Assembly: GCA_013365365.1 (NCBI GenBank)
Contig: JABVXU010000007.1
Span: 461,575-525,574, forward strand
Direction: 5' to 3'
DNA from: Cruorifilaria tuberocauda
Lineage: Eukaryota > Nematoda > Chromadorea > Rhabditida > Onchocercidae
Length of the DNA: 64,000 bases
Shown: positions 1-13,719 of the stretch, one piece after another
How positions within the stretch are numbered: position 1 is the first letter of the stretch
Layout of the letters: every line of letters starts with the position of its first letter
Program-made: the position numbers and the translations under genes
The notes under the pieces: generated by a model
Told to the model about the DNA's origin: nothing
Seen by the model: only the letters and a program-made list of their open reading frames with translations
Databases searched by the model: none

Positions 1-1162
1 GTTTAATAAATCGTTCTCAGATAATGAAACATCAACGTACAAAAGGTAAACAAATCAATTTTTCTTTTCCATTTAATTACTAGATTAATCACACAGTTAA
101 TTAATTACATAATTAGAAGATTTGAAAAAAGTTTTTTTTTTGAATAAATTAGTTAAAATAAGAAATACACGAGTTGTAGTAATTTACAATTTCTTATTAC
201 CGTTTTCTTTTTCTCGTCTTTTTTGTTTCATCCTTGAGATAAAGCTCAATTGCTGTATGCTTCATTTCATTTATCAACATTTCATAAAGATTTCAGAGTT
301 CAAAAAGTATTTTTCAATTTTCTTCAAAAAGTCATAAAGCCACTCATTTCACTTTCTCTTACTTTCAATCATCGCTTTTCCTTCGTCGTCATGGCGATAC
401 ATGCAATCTATGTTAGTTATCTTAATTGTTAAAAAAAGGAAATTCTTCCTGTTGAAATTGAAATATAATGAAATGTTTGCTTCATACTTTTTTATCATTC
501 GTCTTTTAAAAAATTGTCGAATAATAAAGAGTTCAAAAATTTTTTATGCTTAATCTCTTTAATGATTGTCAGAGAATTTGAGCTGTCAACAGCATAATAA
601 CGAATATTGAATTTTTGTTTACTGATAAGAAAACAAAACTTAAGCGAACAAATTATCATGCACAAACAGGATTAACTCAACATTTTACCTATTAAGAGAA
701 CTTGATATCGATTATCTATTACCCATCTAATTTATTGTTTATTTTAACCATTATTTGTTGCGTTGTGTATTTTCTTTTCTGACGTGATTTCTGATCATCT
801 TTCTCTCCTATCAGTTGATCTTTGCTCTCTCAAGTTATGATCATGTACTTCATCCGGCAGATAATCTTGTAATCATGTACTTTGCTCTTTGCAGTGATCT
901 TGTGATCATAAACTTTGCTCTCTGAAGCGATCTTAGCTTGTTTTCTCAACTGATCTTATGAACGCAGAAGTGATGATCATTTTCGCTGATCTTATGATCC
1001 TATGATCCTCCCATCTTGTGATCTGTTGATCATATTTTATTCTTTCAAGTGAAATAATCTGATCGTCTTCCTTGTGACTGCATGATCATACAGTTAGAAA
1101 GATTGTTGCTAATTTTGAAGACCTGAACATGCTATTAAGCATTTAGCTAAAATGAAATAACT
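1..1162. other. Intergenic DNA, 3' flank of the first gene
   Basis: No supported exon on either strand. The stretch is AT-rich with short chance open frames. From 793 to 1087 it holds a striking cluster of GATC tetranucleotides, listed separately. The rest shows nothing recognisable. Confidence 0.6.
793..1087. repeat. GATC-dense degenerate repeat
   Basis: I count 15 GATC sites in about 295 bases, six of them in the palindrome TGATCA, in DNA where roughly one would be expected from base composition. Around them recur degenerate phrases such as TTGTGATCAT, CTGATCTTATG and TACTTTGCTCT, so it looks like an eroded short tandem repeat. It lies just past the poly(A) signal of the minus-strand gene at 1219-3194. 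Confidence 0.7.
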
Positions 1163-1168
1163 GTTTAT
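1163..1168 (-). terminator. Polyadenylation signal AATAAA
   Basis: TTTATT on the plus strand reads AATAAA on the minus strand, about 50 bases past the stop of the six-exon minus-strand gene. This is the expected place for its poly(A) signal. Confidence 0.55.
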
Positions 1169-1218
1169 TACAGTTTGCATTTCTCTTACTTCAATTTGCA
1201 GAAGAAAAAGTAGACATA

Positions 1219-3194
1219 TCACACATATCCATCAATATCTGTTATATTTGGATAGGGTGGTTCACTCTCGTCAATAAGCGCATAGTCATTTGATCGGTCC
1301 ATAACCGCTAAATCAATTGGCTTATCAAGCTTAATTATTATCTGAAATATGACGCGTAAAAAAGGTTTCTAATTTAACAATAAAGAAAATAAATTGATCT
1401 CAATAAATGATAGAGTCAAACAATACCTGTATGATAAATACTATATTACTAAAATGTAAAAATTAAAGGTAGCATAAATATCGCTAAAATTATAGCGTAA
1501 TTATTTTAATTCAACTAATTATATTTTAGAATACTGTGGTTGGTTTGAAATTTTCAATAACTAAACTTTTAAAATTAACGAATTATTGAATGAATACTTT
1601 TACATTTTCATAGTAATTAACTAAAAGTAATTCGATTATTTTAATCGAAGTCCAAAACCATCCAACATATTTGCAAATTTTCCATTCAATTGGAAAAGAT
1701 GCGTCCAAATTGCGCAATATTTCACTTTTGGTGCCATTCCAATTGTAATCAATGATAGTTAATGCTAAATGTAGAAGATTTAAAAGGTGAAAAATTGAGA
1801 AGCGATAAATATTTATCTCAACGATGTAATAGATTTTGAAAGTAAATTTTTTTTGAAGTGATTTTTGAATAATGAAAAATATATGGCTTTTATTCTTACA
1901 CTTTTTGTCATCAGTTTGATAATACGTCTTAAGAAAAATGATAACAGTAATTGATAACAGTACTGCTATTAGCAGATTAATAGAGTTTAATGAAGTTAGC
2001 TTGTTAAAAAAAAGCTTACAAGTGGAAGTGACAAGCCAACAAATGAGCCCGCAGAAAACTTGAATTCCCACTGATATATCATCCTTATCGTTTAAAAATT
2101 CGATAATATGTGCCAATAGGAAAAATACAGTTATTACGGTACCAGCTACTGGTATTAACAAATGTGCTACAATTTTAGAGCATTAGCAATATATATTTAT
2201 AAATATTGAAATTGATTGAATTAATGATTGACCGAATAAATGAGATTGAAATGAACGATTTAGATTGCAATGACTTTTTTTATTTTCGCCGTGTCATTAG
2301 CATGGCAAATGATTTCGTAGTTTTCGTTTTTGCCGCAATTATTAGGATAATTAGTGATATCAACTATTGTTTATGAATCAGTAAATGAATGAGTTGATTA
2401 TTTAATTAATTATTCAATCACATACCGGATCCAATTCGACTATTTACAGTACCAAATCGTTCATGAAATCCAAGCATAATACAAAGGCTGTTGACACTAG
2501 ACTTCTCATAATGATATTCATTTCTGGAGTATTAAACTCTATTTAATTATTTTTTAAAAAAAAAAGTTTCTTTCAAGTACGAAAATTATAGAAAAAAGTT
2601 TACATAACAAAATGAAATGATTTAGACAATTTTATTCGTTCATTAATTAATTAACCCTCTAAAATGTGTGAAAAAAAGATGATCTAACCGAATATTTAGC
2701 CAAGTGATATTTTTATCTGTGAAATCACGGACTTGCTGTAGAATCTCGACGACTGTATCATTTTTTATTAATTTCAAATTATTCTGCAAATCATTCGTCA
2801 TAATTAATTAGCTAAAGCGTTTCAGTGCTTTTTTGTTTAGCACTTTTGGTGCTTTTGTTTTGGGACTGTTTCGATTTAGTTTTATTAATGCAACTCTTTT
2901 CCCTCCTAATTTCCTATTGCACAAATTTATTTTTTTCAAATGAATAATAGTATTCATTTAATTGAATGACATCGTAACTTTTTTTTAAAAGTATAAAAAA
3001 TGAGCGAATGAGAAAAAAGACGTGAAACAAACGTGTAATTCCAGCGCACATTTGTCATCGTTCATATAAGCATTCTGGAGTTCAATATCTGTTAATTCTC
3101 GACAAATATATACTGGCCAAAGTGATAACACGATCATGATAATCGTTGCGGCGCATATTTCAAACATATGTGGCACAAGTAGAATATGAGCCAT
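1219..3194 (-). CDS. Hypothetical four-transmembrane protein, six exons
   Basis: I do not recognise the family. Six exons join with matching phases: 3194-3033, 2783-2689, 2523-2426, 2166-2020, 1764-1604 and 1341-1219, for 261 aa and a TGA stop. Every junction has a GT donor and an AG acceptor. The start is an ATG with AAAAATGG context (MAHILLVPH). Hydrophobic segments lie near residues 8-30, 120-143, 150-172 and 203-223. The loop between the first two is about 85 residues, hydrophilic, with two N-x-T sites (KNDT, KNIT) and a few Cys. The tail is acidic and proline-bearing (SEPPYPN). This topology resembles tetraspan membrane proteins of the claudin, tetraspanin or nematode Clc-like kind, but I see no W-GLW-C-C or CCG signature, so no assignment is made. 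An AATAAA follows the stop. A 5' exon further upstream cannot be excluded. Confidence 0.72.
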
Positions 3195-5206
3195 TTTTTT
3201 GTCATTAATGAAATTTGAAAATTACTTTTTTTAATGATAACTCTGTTTTTTAAAAAAATGAATAGTATTCATTTAATTAAATCATAAAATTACTCTTAGT
3301 CAATTCGACGTACATGTTCGTTTTTTCATTTTTTTTCCATTTTTCAATTCTTTATCCAAAGACGAACAATGATACTTTACAATTTTGCTTCGTTCAGTTA
3401 CTTTTTATGAATGACGAAAAATTGTTCAATATTATCGCTAATTAAAACTATTTGTAAAACCTGTCCGTGAAACTGTATTTAAATTTTTGTATTCATTAGC
3501 TTATTCTCAAATTAATACCTTCTTTGAAATACAATGATTAATAAAGAAATTATTAAAATTAATTATCACTTAAAACCAAAAAATATAATGTAATTGTTAT
3601 CAAAGATAAGTTAAGTTAACGATACAGTTCTAAAAATAGAAAGTAATTTTTTAGTTCCACGAAATAATTCAAGAACCCATTTAGTTAATTACCTCTTAAT
3701 TAACTGTATTCATTTAAGTTTTTCCTGAAAAACTGAACAATCTATATTTAATATAGACTAATCCTATACCTATATTTAATTAATAATCGATATTCAATAT
3801 CTTTATTTAAAACTAAAACGAAGCAAAATGAACCTTGCGAAAAATAAAATAAGGAATAACAACCACCGAGAAATATGGGTACTATTGAAAATTTTCAGCC
3901 TTACATTGTTGGAATAATTTTAGGTCAAATAGAAAGGGAAAATTTGAATAAATCGATATTCAGAATACTTCTAAAAGAATTAACGAAGAAAAATTTAATA
4001 TTTCATGTGATAATCTGTTGAATGAAGAATCTGCATATTAAAAGTGAAAAAGAGAAATTTAATGGAAAATAAAAAAATATTTTAATTACAAATCATTCTT
4101 ATAAAAATTATGAATTTTGTTGAAATTATAAAAATGGCAATTTGTGAAAGTTCACATTTCTTAATTATATAGAAGTTTTTCGATGACACGACTTGAAGTG
4201 ATTTGAAAGTTTAAAGCTTAAAGGTTTATTTTGAATATTGAAAAATTTTCAATATTTGATAATTATATACGATAATATGGATCATAAATTGAATTCAAAG
4301 ATTAAATATTTGCTATCCGTGTTTTATGATCGAATTCTGATATTAAGTATTTGATATTTAGATTTTGATACAAATTGCTTCCAGTGACTTGATAAAAGAT
4401 TTGATAAAATTCAGTGATTTAAAAGAGAATTGAAAAAAGAGTAATATAGGTCAAATTAAAATGTGAAGCAGTGAAAATTTGATTATAAAAGGTTTCGTTC
4501 CAAATTTTTTTTACAATTTTTTCCATTGAATCATTTATCATTATGATAACGGTTTAATGATTACGTTCAACTAATATTACTCCTACAACATTTATTTTAT
4601 ATTTGTTAAATTTAAAATTTATTCTATCAATTATTTATCATATTAATTTATCAAAAATATTAAATCAATTAAGTTTATCAAACTCTTTCTGCTAGGAACT
4701 TCTCTTATAAAACTATCGCGATTCTTCTAAATTAAAAATGCATTTTTTTCTAATTTGAATATTAGACTTTTTCAAATGTAATCGGAATAAATGAATTTAA
4801 AAAAAGAAAATAACATTTCAGAAAAAAATCATATGAAATTCATAAATTGTATTGGAAATTTATCGGAAAAAAGAAATTGTACTGAAATTTCTCTCGCAAT
4901 TCAATTACGAAATTCCTCTAATCAATCTCGAGAAATTCTCATGCACAGTTTGAAAAATCTGTAAACAATTTCACCTTCCATTTATTAACAAAAGCATTCA
5001 AACATGAATTGAAATTTTTCATTTCAATTTTTGAACTCTTTAAGTGCAAATGAAATATATTGAAAAAAAGAAAAGATATGACAGAATTAATCGTTTGTTA
5101 TAATAATTTTCAAAATTTGTCCTTTCAATACTAATGCTGATTGATTGATTGATTCTAATGAATATGAATATAATTCGATATTTGTTTATCATTAGCGAAA
5201 GAAAAC

Positions 5207-5475
5207 TGATTAATTATTTCGAATATCAGAATAATTGTTAAATAATTGATTAAATTATTAGACAAAAATCATCATAGCATGTGATCAGTGGAAGAAAACA
5301 AGAGGACTAAGAGATTAATTGATTATTTCTAATATAATTATGATAACTGCTAAAATAAGTGATTAAATGATTAGATAACGATCATTATAGCGTGTGATTA
5401 GTGAAAAAAATTAGGGAATAATTAACTATTTCGAATATCATGGTGATAATTGTTGAAATGATTGATCAAGTGTTC
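5207..5475. repeat. ~110-bp tandem repeat, about 2.4 copies
   Basis: Three consecutive blocks start near 5208, 5319 and 5428 with the shared opening ATTATTTCGAATAT or ATTATTTCTAATAT. The first two share GATTAAAT-ATTAGA-AA, ATCAT-ATAGC and GTGTGAT-AGTG. The third is cut short at TGAAATGATTGATC. Copies are diverged and no coding frame is kept. Confidence 0.72.
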
Positions 5476-8400
5476 CGACAACATGTAAATAGTAAAAGTT
5501 ATTTTAAATGTAGTAAATTTGTTATTGTCGTTGGGAAAAAAGAGGCATTTAAGCTTTTAATAAAAACACTATTTAGCAATCGGATGGGTATTTGTTTGTA
5601 AACTAAGACTGATGAGGAATGATTTTTTTTTCTATTTTGGTAAATCGAATAAAATGTAAAATTAAATAGAGGCATTTGGCTAATATACTTTTTTCCCATT
5701 TTTCGTTTTAACAAAAATTGCTCGCACTTCAACAAACAAATAAAATCGAACAACTTTGTTTACCTTTTTGTTCATTAATTTTTTGAAATTTTTATGTGGT
5801 TTGAGTGTTTGAATAACTTATGACAAATCCTTTATCATATCATAAATTCCTTTATCATAAAAATGTTAATATTGGATTTAAATTTTTATATGAAGGAAAG
5901 GAAAAACATTTTTTATTCGTTGACATGTAATCTTCGGTGCTCTAATATTTTCCTGTTATTCTGGCGCTCCATAAGTTGATGTCATTACAGCTTAATTTTT
6001 TTTTTTTAAATATTATTTCTGATTGTTTTCACATTTTGGAATCATTATTTAATTCATATATGCAAATGAGCAGCTAATCAAATATGACATTTGACCTCTC
6101 TTATATGATTTAATTCCATTTTGTCCATTTCAGTCTGATTTATGAAATGTGAAAATAGCTAGAAATGTTTAAAAGCCTTTTCCTATATTCAATTAAATTG
6201 TATTTTCATTTTTTTTTCGCCTCCTTCGTTTAACTGCTTGGTAATGAATTCAAATTTAATTAAAAGTGTAGCTAAGGTATATTTATTTAGATTTACATAA
6301 AAGTTTTGTTAATCATTCATGTTGGTGGCCTTATTTTATTTAAGGCAGATAAGATAGAATTGAATTATGCAAAAGAGGTCAGATGTCATACCTTATTAAG
6401 TATTTATTAGTCGCTAACTTCTTACTATGTTAAATATATATAACAGAGTTTAATGATTCAACTCAATATAAACTAAAGCTACTTTTTGATCAAAGATTCA
6501 CTCATATTCTGTCATTTTATTTAATTTCTAGTTTCCATCATAATTTATGGTTTTATTTCAAATTATTCAACTGCAATCAGTGATTGTATTAATAAACTTT
6601 ATAACTTTCTGATAATTTTTTAAAATAAATCAAAAATTGCTTTAAATTTGAAAAAAAAGCTTGCAAAACTGTAGGTGTAATTATATCGATTATATTACCT
6701 AATTAAATCAATTCTATCAAAATTATCAATGAAATATTGAATGCGATTTTAGTTAATAAGGAGAGAATTGATGAAAAAAAATTTTTAATTAATTTAGCTG
6801 TGTTGTTGAAAAATATCTGCTAGAAGAATATTTGTCATTTGAGAGTTTAATTGAATATTGGAAGTTGATTGACGCAAAATCTTTTTTTATTTTTTATTTC
6901 TTTTTCATTTCGAATAAACGTTTTTGAAGGCAGTAAACAATTTCTGAAGGCTGGAAAGGCTTTCCTTTAAATGTATTCTATGTTTTTCTCTTTTTTCCAT
7001 TCCTTCGAATTCTGATAATTTCACAAGAGGGCAGAGTAGTCTATCTGTCATAAATGTGCCGTATTTAACCCTTCCAAAGTTTCGTGAAATGCAATTATCA
7101 AATCAGTTTAACTAGTTATCAAAATGCAATTATTTCACTGATCCTTTTTCCTTTTCATTTGTTTCCGATTTCGTACAGCCTGACAATATCATACAAAATA
7201 CTTCCCATGTACACATCAAACTGATGTAATCCAGCTAATTTCGATTATTTTTTATTTTGCAATGTGTTATCATTGTAAACGACAAACTTTTCTTCATAAA
7301 AAATGAGAAATAATTAAAAGGAAAAACAAATTCTATTTCATCTCTCTCTAATGTTTTTTCCTTCTTTTTCAAAAACTAAAACGAAAGATTTTGATGAAAT
7401 TGAAATTGACGAGAAAGAAAGACAGTTATGTTTAAAATTACTCAAAAAATTGATAGCTTTCGTTTACTTTTCTTGAATCTTTTTCGAATAATATTTTTTC
7501 AGTGAAATGGAAAGAAATTACCACCATTAGCATAGCCGATAAGTAAGTAAGTAAGTAAAATTATGATGGGATTTCAATGACAAATCGATGAGCATTACTT
7601 TTTATTTTCTTCCTGATTATTTTGCACTTTTTGTTTATAACAACGACGTCACATTTTTTTCTCGAATTTGAAAACAGTGAAAGTAAGGCAGCAAACTCAG
7701 TAAGGAAAATAAATTCAAAAATGTGTGGCAACGATGGAATGTTCTATCTCTTTTATTGTTCTTTCATTTTCTCTCCCTTTTTGTTTCCTTTTAAATATAT
7801 TTTATTGAAATTGAATTACTTTAGTTCATTGAAATGTGCTATCTTTTATTTCTTAAGGTAATTAGATGTATTATCGATCTTAATTTGAATATTTGTGATC
7901 AGCGATTCACTTCCTAATTTATCGATGACAGGTGATAAATGAGCATCTACCTTTGACTAATTAATATCATGATTAATAATACGATGAATTACAGTGCTAC
8001 AATGAACCTACCATGATTCATGAATACTATAAAATTATTGTCCTTATTATAATCTTGCTTACATTAATTCCCACTTTGATTTCACATTATGAAATATAGT
8101 CATCTCAAATATACTCTTATCAAAATTTGCTTATATAGTAATATTATAATTTCAGACGAAAGATCGTCAATTGTTTTCATTAAATTATTGAAAATATTAA
8201 ATTTTGAAAGTTTCATAAAATGTCGCTCAATTTCGACAGATTATTATCGATAGAAGAAGTGTTGTCATCATTATAAATGATATCTATTTGATGAGAAAGA
8301 ATTATTTATTCAAAAATGAAGTAAACGCATAATTGGAATTAACTATTACTTAATACTGTGGTTAAATTTAACTCATTATTTAACATTTTTTAAATTTTGA

Positions 8401-8990
8401 TTTCAAATCAATTTCCTATTTATGCATAATACAGCTTATGGCTTAATTCTAAACTTCATCTCCAAGACTATTCATTTCTTCGCAATTCATTAAATTTATG
8501 ATAAATGAATATTGCCTTTCGATGGTTTTCTCAAAAATCAAAATCAAACCATACAAATTAAGCATTTCTTTTATTAACGAAAGTATGATTGGAATATTTT
8601 TGACTGCAGATCACTGGATTTTTAGCCTTAGCGTTTTAGTTCGAAAGTTATTTTTGAGCTTTTTGTTTTGACTTTAGCTGAAAGGTTTGATTTAATTTTC
8701 AATTCTTATTTTTCATTCATTTAAAATTCAATCATTTGCTGTTGTCTTAAATGAAGAATTATGACAAGTTTAAATAAACTTGATTTCTTATTTCCTCAAT
8801 ATTAAAAGTTACATTGTTATTTTTCTTTAAAAGTTTTTTTCACTTCTTTTTCTTCCTCAGAAAATATTTTGTGATTTAAAAAATGTTTTATGCTTTCATT
8901 CCATTCTTTTTCAAAACAAAAAGCGTAAAATAACAAATCAACAACAGGAACATTTTTAATTTTTACCGTAGAAAATATATTGTGGAAAAG

Positions 8991-9031
8991 AGAGAGAAAC
9001 AGAGAGGAAAGGGAGAGAGAGAGAGAAAAAA
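8991..9031. repeat. (GA)n microsatellite
   Basis: Imperfect GA-rich purine tract on the plus strand. A second pure (GA)n tract lies at 9252-9285. Confidence 0.85.
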
Positions 9032-9251
9032 AGAATCGAAGAACAAATTTTCGAATTTTCATAATGAAAAAAAAATTGGGAAAAAAAGGTGAAGCTTAGG
9101 TAGGGAAACGAAGAAGAAACACTTTGCTAATTAAATGGTTGCAAATTAAATAAGACAATTTTGAAATGTGAAATGTGGCATGTTTCAATTCTGTAGTATC
9201 GTCGATTTTAATTAACTGATGAAAGGGTTAGGTAAATAACATTACGATAAG

Positions 9252-9285
9252 AAGGAGAGAGAGAGAGAGAGTGAGAGAGAGAGAA
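9252..9285. repeat. (GA)n microsatellite
   Basis: Almost pure GA dinucleotide run with one GTGA interruption. Confidence 0.9.
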
Positions 9286-10082
9286 TTATTTTTCTGTCAA
9301 AAAGACTTGTTTGTTTCATTTCTATTTTTATTATTTTTAATCTTTTTTCAAATCAACGTATTGTGAAATGAAGTGAAAAGTGAAGCTTCAAAGCTAACTT
9401 CAAATATTCAATCTAACTTTGATTTTTTTTACTTTTCCATTTCATCAATCTATCTATGACATTTAAATAAACTTCAAGTTTAAGCTTAAGTGAATCTGCT
9501 TCAAAAAGACATAAAAGTTATTCAATTAAAATTCCTGTCAATATAATTTGAGATAATTGATTTAATACCACCTGGCAAAATAATGTAATGGAAAAAGAGC
9601 GGAGAAAAATGGAGCAATATAATTTTATTCTTATAAATAATCAAAAATCCAATTTAGTTTCAATTTCATCCAATATTTCAATACTCAACACTCATTATAA
9701 AGTTTCCAAAACTAATTTTTAACTCTATTGAAATGTAATAAGAGTTATTAATTATTAATTCAGTAATTATTAACTTAATAGAATTTAGCATAAATTGAAA
9801 GTATTTTGTATTTTTGACAAACTATTGATTATAATTGATAGAATATATTGTTAATAAACGTTTATTGAAATTGATATTACAGCATTGTCATAATAAATAA
9901 TGATAAAATGCAAAAAATAATTCTTCATGAATAAAAACAATTTTCGTGCTTGTATGATTTGTTAGAGGAGAATACTTTCGAATAAATTGAATCATATTGT
10001 AGAAAGTTTCGGAGAATCTAATCAGATTTAAATAAATTAGATTGAGAATTTAATGAATTAATCTTTTACTGGATAATGGGTT

Positions 10083-10276
10083 AATTAAAATAAATTTCTA
10101 AATAGCAATCTTTTTTCTTTTCTTTGTCTACCAATATTTTATATCTATTTATGATACACAGAATTATAATTGATAGAATACATTGTAACCAATGTTAAGC
10201 ATTTCATTGCAATTTCATTTCTAATTAAAATAAATTTTTAGATAGCAATCTTTTTTTTGTTTTTCTTGTCTACCAA
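10083..10276. repeat. Direct repeat, two ~55-bp copies 139 bp apart
   Basis: The copies at about 10083-10137 and 10222-10276 share TTAAAATAAATTT, TAGATAGCAATC or TAAATAGCAATC, a poly-T run and TTGTCTACCAA. The phrase ATAATTGATAGAATA also occurs near 9833 and 10168, so this part of the region may have been built by repeated duplication. There is no coding potential. Confidence 0.65.
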
Positions 10277-13200
10277 ACTAAGCAAATTTTTTTTTAATTT
10301 CTAGTAAATAAGAGGGCGAGGAAATTAATCGTATCACAGAATCTTTTTCATTCCTTTTCTTTTTTTCATTCTCATTTCAACTTCTGTTAAAAATTCATTG
10401 AAGTATGCTTCATACATCATTTTATATTTCTTATAAAAATATATCTTTTGAAAAAAAATATTATTCATCACATTTTTTTACATCAAAATCATTTAAATAC
10501 TTCAAATTCTTTCTAATAATTCAAAATTTTTTGTTATCAGTTAGATGATAAGTATTATCATTTGTATTATTTAGTTTAAATGAAATAATTCTACCATTTG
10601 TTGTATAGTAATGCTATCTTTTAGCATGGAAATTCTCTTTTATTGGCATGGATGAAAAAATGTTTGAAAAAAATTGCTTCAATCAAAATATTTCTTACTT
10701 TTTTTGTAAAATGAAAGTATCATTTACATTTTCACTAATTAATTAGTCGATATCACAGCTATGAGATGACCTATTATTGTTGAAGAAAATACATTATGAA
10801 CTGAGAGTTGTGAGAAAAAATTAGATGCAAAAATATTAAAGCACATTTGATATCATTATCATAAATAATGATACTATGTACCATTGGAGTTTTAAAACTA
10901 TGATATAATCAGATTATAATCAGAGCTTATAATCTTATAATCAGGAGCTCCTTTTCCACTTCCGTTCAATCACTCATACAACTTTCAGGATTTTCACTCG
11001 AGAAATCCGTCGAGCATCCTGATGTTCACCTTGAAACTATTTAAACTTTCATTTCTTTTCGTTTGTATTAATAATGTTCTATTGCCGAAATTCCATCAGG
11101 AAATCTCGGGAAAGAAATATTTTGATAATTAATTATACATATTATAAAAATGATTATTAATCGCATCGAATGAATGAACTAATTTCACATTCTTAGCTTT
11201 TTTTCCTTTTACGAGTGGTTTCATTTAATAAATTAAAGTATCCTTTTTAATTATTTCATTTATGACTTGTTATTTCAATTTTCCGATAAAAAAAGACTTT
11301 TTCGATCGATTCCATTTAGAATTAGTATTTTTCAATCAATTAAAAAAGAGAAATATTAGGAAAAATTATTCCCTAATATTTTTCAGAATCATTTTATTTC
11401 CAGAATCTCACTTAGAAGTTGATCGATTACCATTAAATTTGATCTAATTTATTTCAATTAAAATACACAAACATTAAAAAAACCATTAAAAACCTTAAAA
11501 AAGTTATTTCACACCAACCATTCTTAAATTGCGATAATAGCGAATCGGAATAAAGTTTTCCGGATTATTGTAAACTGATAGAGTAGGAGATATGACGGAA
11601 AAATACTGTGTCGTTTAGTAAATTAAATTACACTTAAATTTTGTCGACTGATCGAAATTACAAATTTCTATCCCCGTGAAAACAATTTGACACATTATCG
11701 ATCAAAAATAAAAAATTAGAAAATGAATAAAGTATTAAAGTAAATCAAACATCGATAGGAATAACGGAAAGATTTAAAATAAAATTGATATAATTCATAA
11801 GTTTTTCTTCATAATTAGCTAAGAGAATAGAATCAATCTGTTGGTTCAACGCATCATTCTACAATTTTTTTGGGAATTCTGAGATGATAATCAAAAATGA
11901 AAATTAGTGACATGATAAAGATTAACTGGTAGAATGCGGGAAGAGGAACGGAAATACGTGATGCCGACATCGCGGTCTCTTATTAGTCTTCGTTTCTTTA
12001 TTTTTCCAACATTAAAATTTGCATTTTCACAGGAGAATAGTATCAGTCTACTAGAAGATTTACTGAGAGATTCGAGAAATAATCTTACGTAAAATAATTA
12101 CTCTATTAACTTTTCATTTTGGATTTTCCGAGGTTATGCGAAAAATTGCGCAAATTACTTGTTTTAGGAATGTAGTAAAACTTAGAAGGTAATCTGAACT
12201 TAGTTTGAACTGATTTTTTTTCGAAAAATTCGGTAATTCTCAAATTACCATTTTGTCAATTAGATTGTTACTTAGCAGACGGATAAAATATTTTCGTAAT
12301 TTTCTTATATATTGGAAATAAGCATCGAACCGATCTCTTTAGCATAAAAATAAATTGTTTAGTAGCAAAAGCTACAAAGTATTGTTGTTGTTTCGAGAAA
12401 ATTTTTTTCGTGTAAAAAAATCTTCGAAGAGTTGTAAACAACGGAATCATTTTGGAAGTGTGTAACGTTCGGAATTAAATTTCATCTGTGAAATTTGATT
12501 GGACCAACAAGTGATTGATGATAAAATGAATTATTTTTCTCTTAATTGTAAAAAAATAAATTTTTGAAAATCTGAGTGATTAATTAATTAATTAATTAAT
12601 TACAAAAATTTTTCTAAAATAATTTACCAATCAATTGACAAAAATTTTCGAAATTTGCCAAATATTTGGAAACATCGATGATTCCTGAGCAAATACAATT
12701 AACACTTATATTTGAGTAATTGAAATTCAAGTTTTTCTAATAGAGTTTGAGGAGATTGTAGCGCGTACCATACAAAAATCGACCAATTGTTAATTTCGAC
12801 TTTTTTGAATATCAACTAATTAGTTTCAATTAGCTTCTACAGCAGTCATTTGTTTTAACTTCCGTTCCTCGTAAATCATACATTTATATCAGTACCTTGA
12901 TAGTATTCAAAATTGTGAGTATTATACTTTGCCCATTAATTTATTACATTTTGACTCATTATTTTCCTTAACTAATCACATAATTCCTTTTTTCCAAATT
13001 AGAAGTAAAATATCCTGGCTTACTTTATTGTTTTCTATAATTTTATTATTCTATCTTATTATTTATTATCATATTTTGTTTAATTATAAAGTAAATCCAT
13101 CTGATAATAATAGCACTAAATAAAAAAGTTACTGTAAAGTATAAACTGAAATTACAGTATTTTTTCTCACATTTATAGTTCTTTAGTTTTATTTATTATG

Positions 13201-13719
13201 CACTAACTATTTCTCGATTCCTTCTAATATGCGATGAAGCAATAATAATTAATATTTCAATTTAATTCAAATACCGTTTCATTACTTTTTTATCTTGCTT
13301 CTGCATATTTTTCTCTCGTCAAACACACGACGAGCTAAGCTTAATTTATTACATTGTGGTCTATAGGTAATCATTCATATTTATCTCGTGTTAACAGCTG
13401 CTAAAATAAATCAGTGAACTGATAATTTTGCAAGATGATCGTATCATTAACATAATCAGTAATTATTCAAACAAAACGAAATTCAAGTCATTGATACCCA
13501 ATCTAATCTACCCTTCATTCCCCAATCACGCATATCGCGTCAAATTTACGGTTATTTGCGTAAATATGATATCCACAATATGTTTTCCTTTCGGAATTAC
13601 AGATAAAAACTTATTTTATATGTAATAAAATCTCAATCCAACATCGATGACACTGTTGTCTCTCATTATTGTCACATCGTTATCAGATGACATCCATTCC
13701 CTTCTTCGTTTCAGGACTC

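Larger units (their letters stand above)
3195..13700. other. 10.5 kb gene-empty AT-rich stretch
   Basis: No exon on either strand passed a combined check of open frame, splice sites and protein-like composition. The open frames here, such as those near 5.5, 7.6, 11.3 and 12.9 kb, are AT-driven, rich in Phe, Ile, Lys and Asn, and unsupported by splice partners. The stretch contains a ~110-bp tandem repeat (5207-5475), (GA)n tracts near 9.0 and 9.26 kb, a TAAG run near 7.54 kb, a TTAA run near 12.58 kb and a 55-bp direct repeat (10083/10222). It could be intergenic, or a long intron linking the promoter-like island at 13.8 kb to the minus-strand gene. Confidence 0.6.

Noticed and set aside
7622..7861. 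79-codon plus-strand frame with FENSESKAANSVRKINSKMCGNDG
   Set aside because: The non-ATG start, Phe-rich ends and lack of splice partners make a chance frame more likely.
11840..11860. GGTTCAA-type sequence resembling a tRNA B-box
   Set aside because: No matching A-box at the right distance and no cloverleaf arms could be paired.
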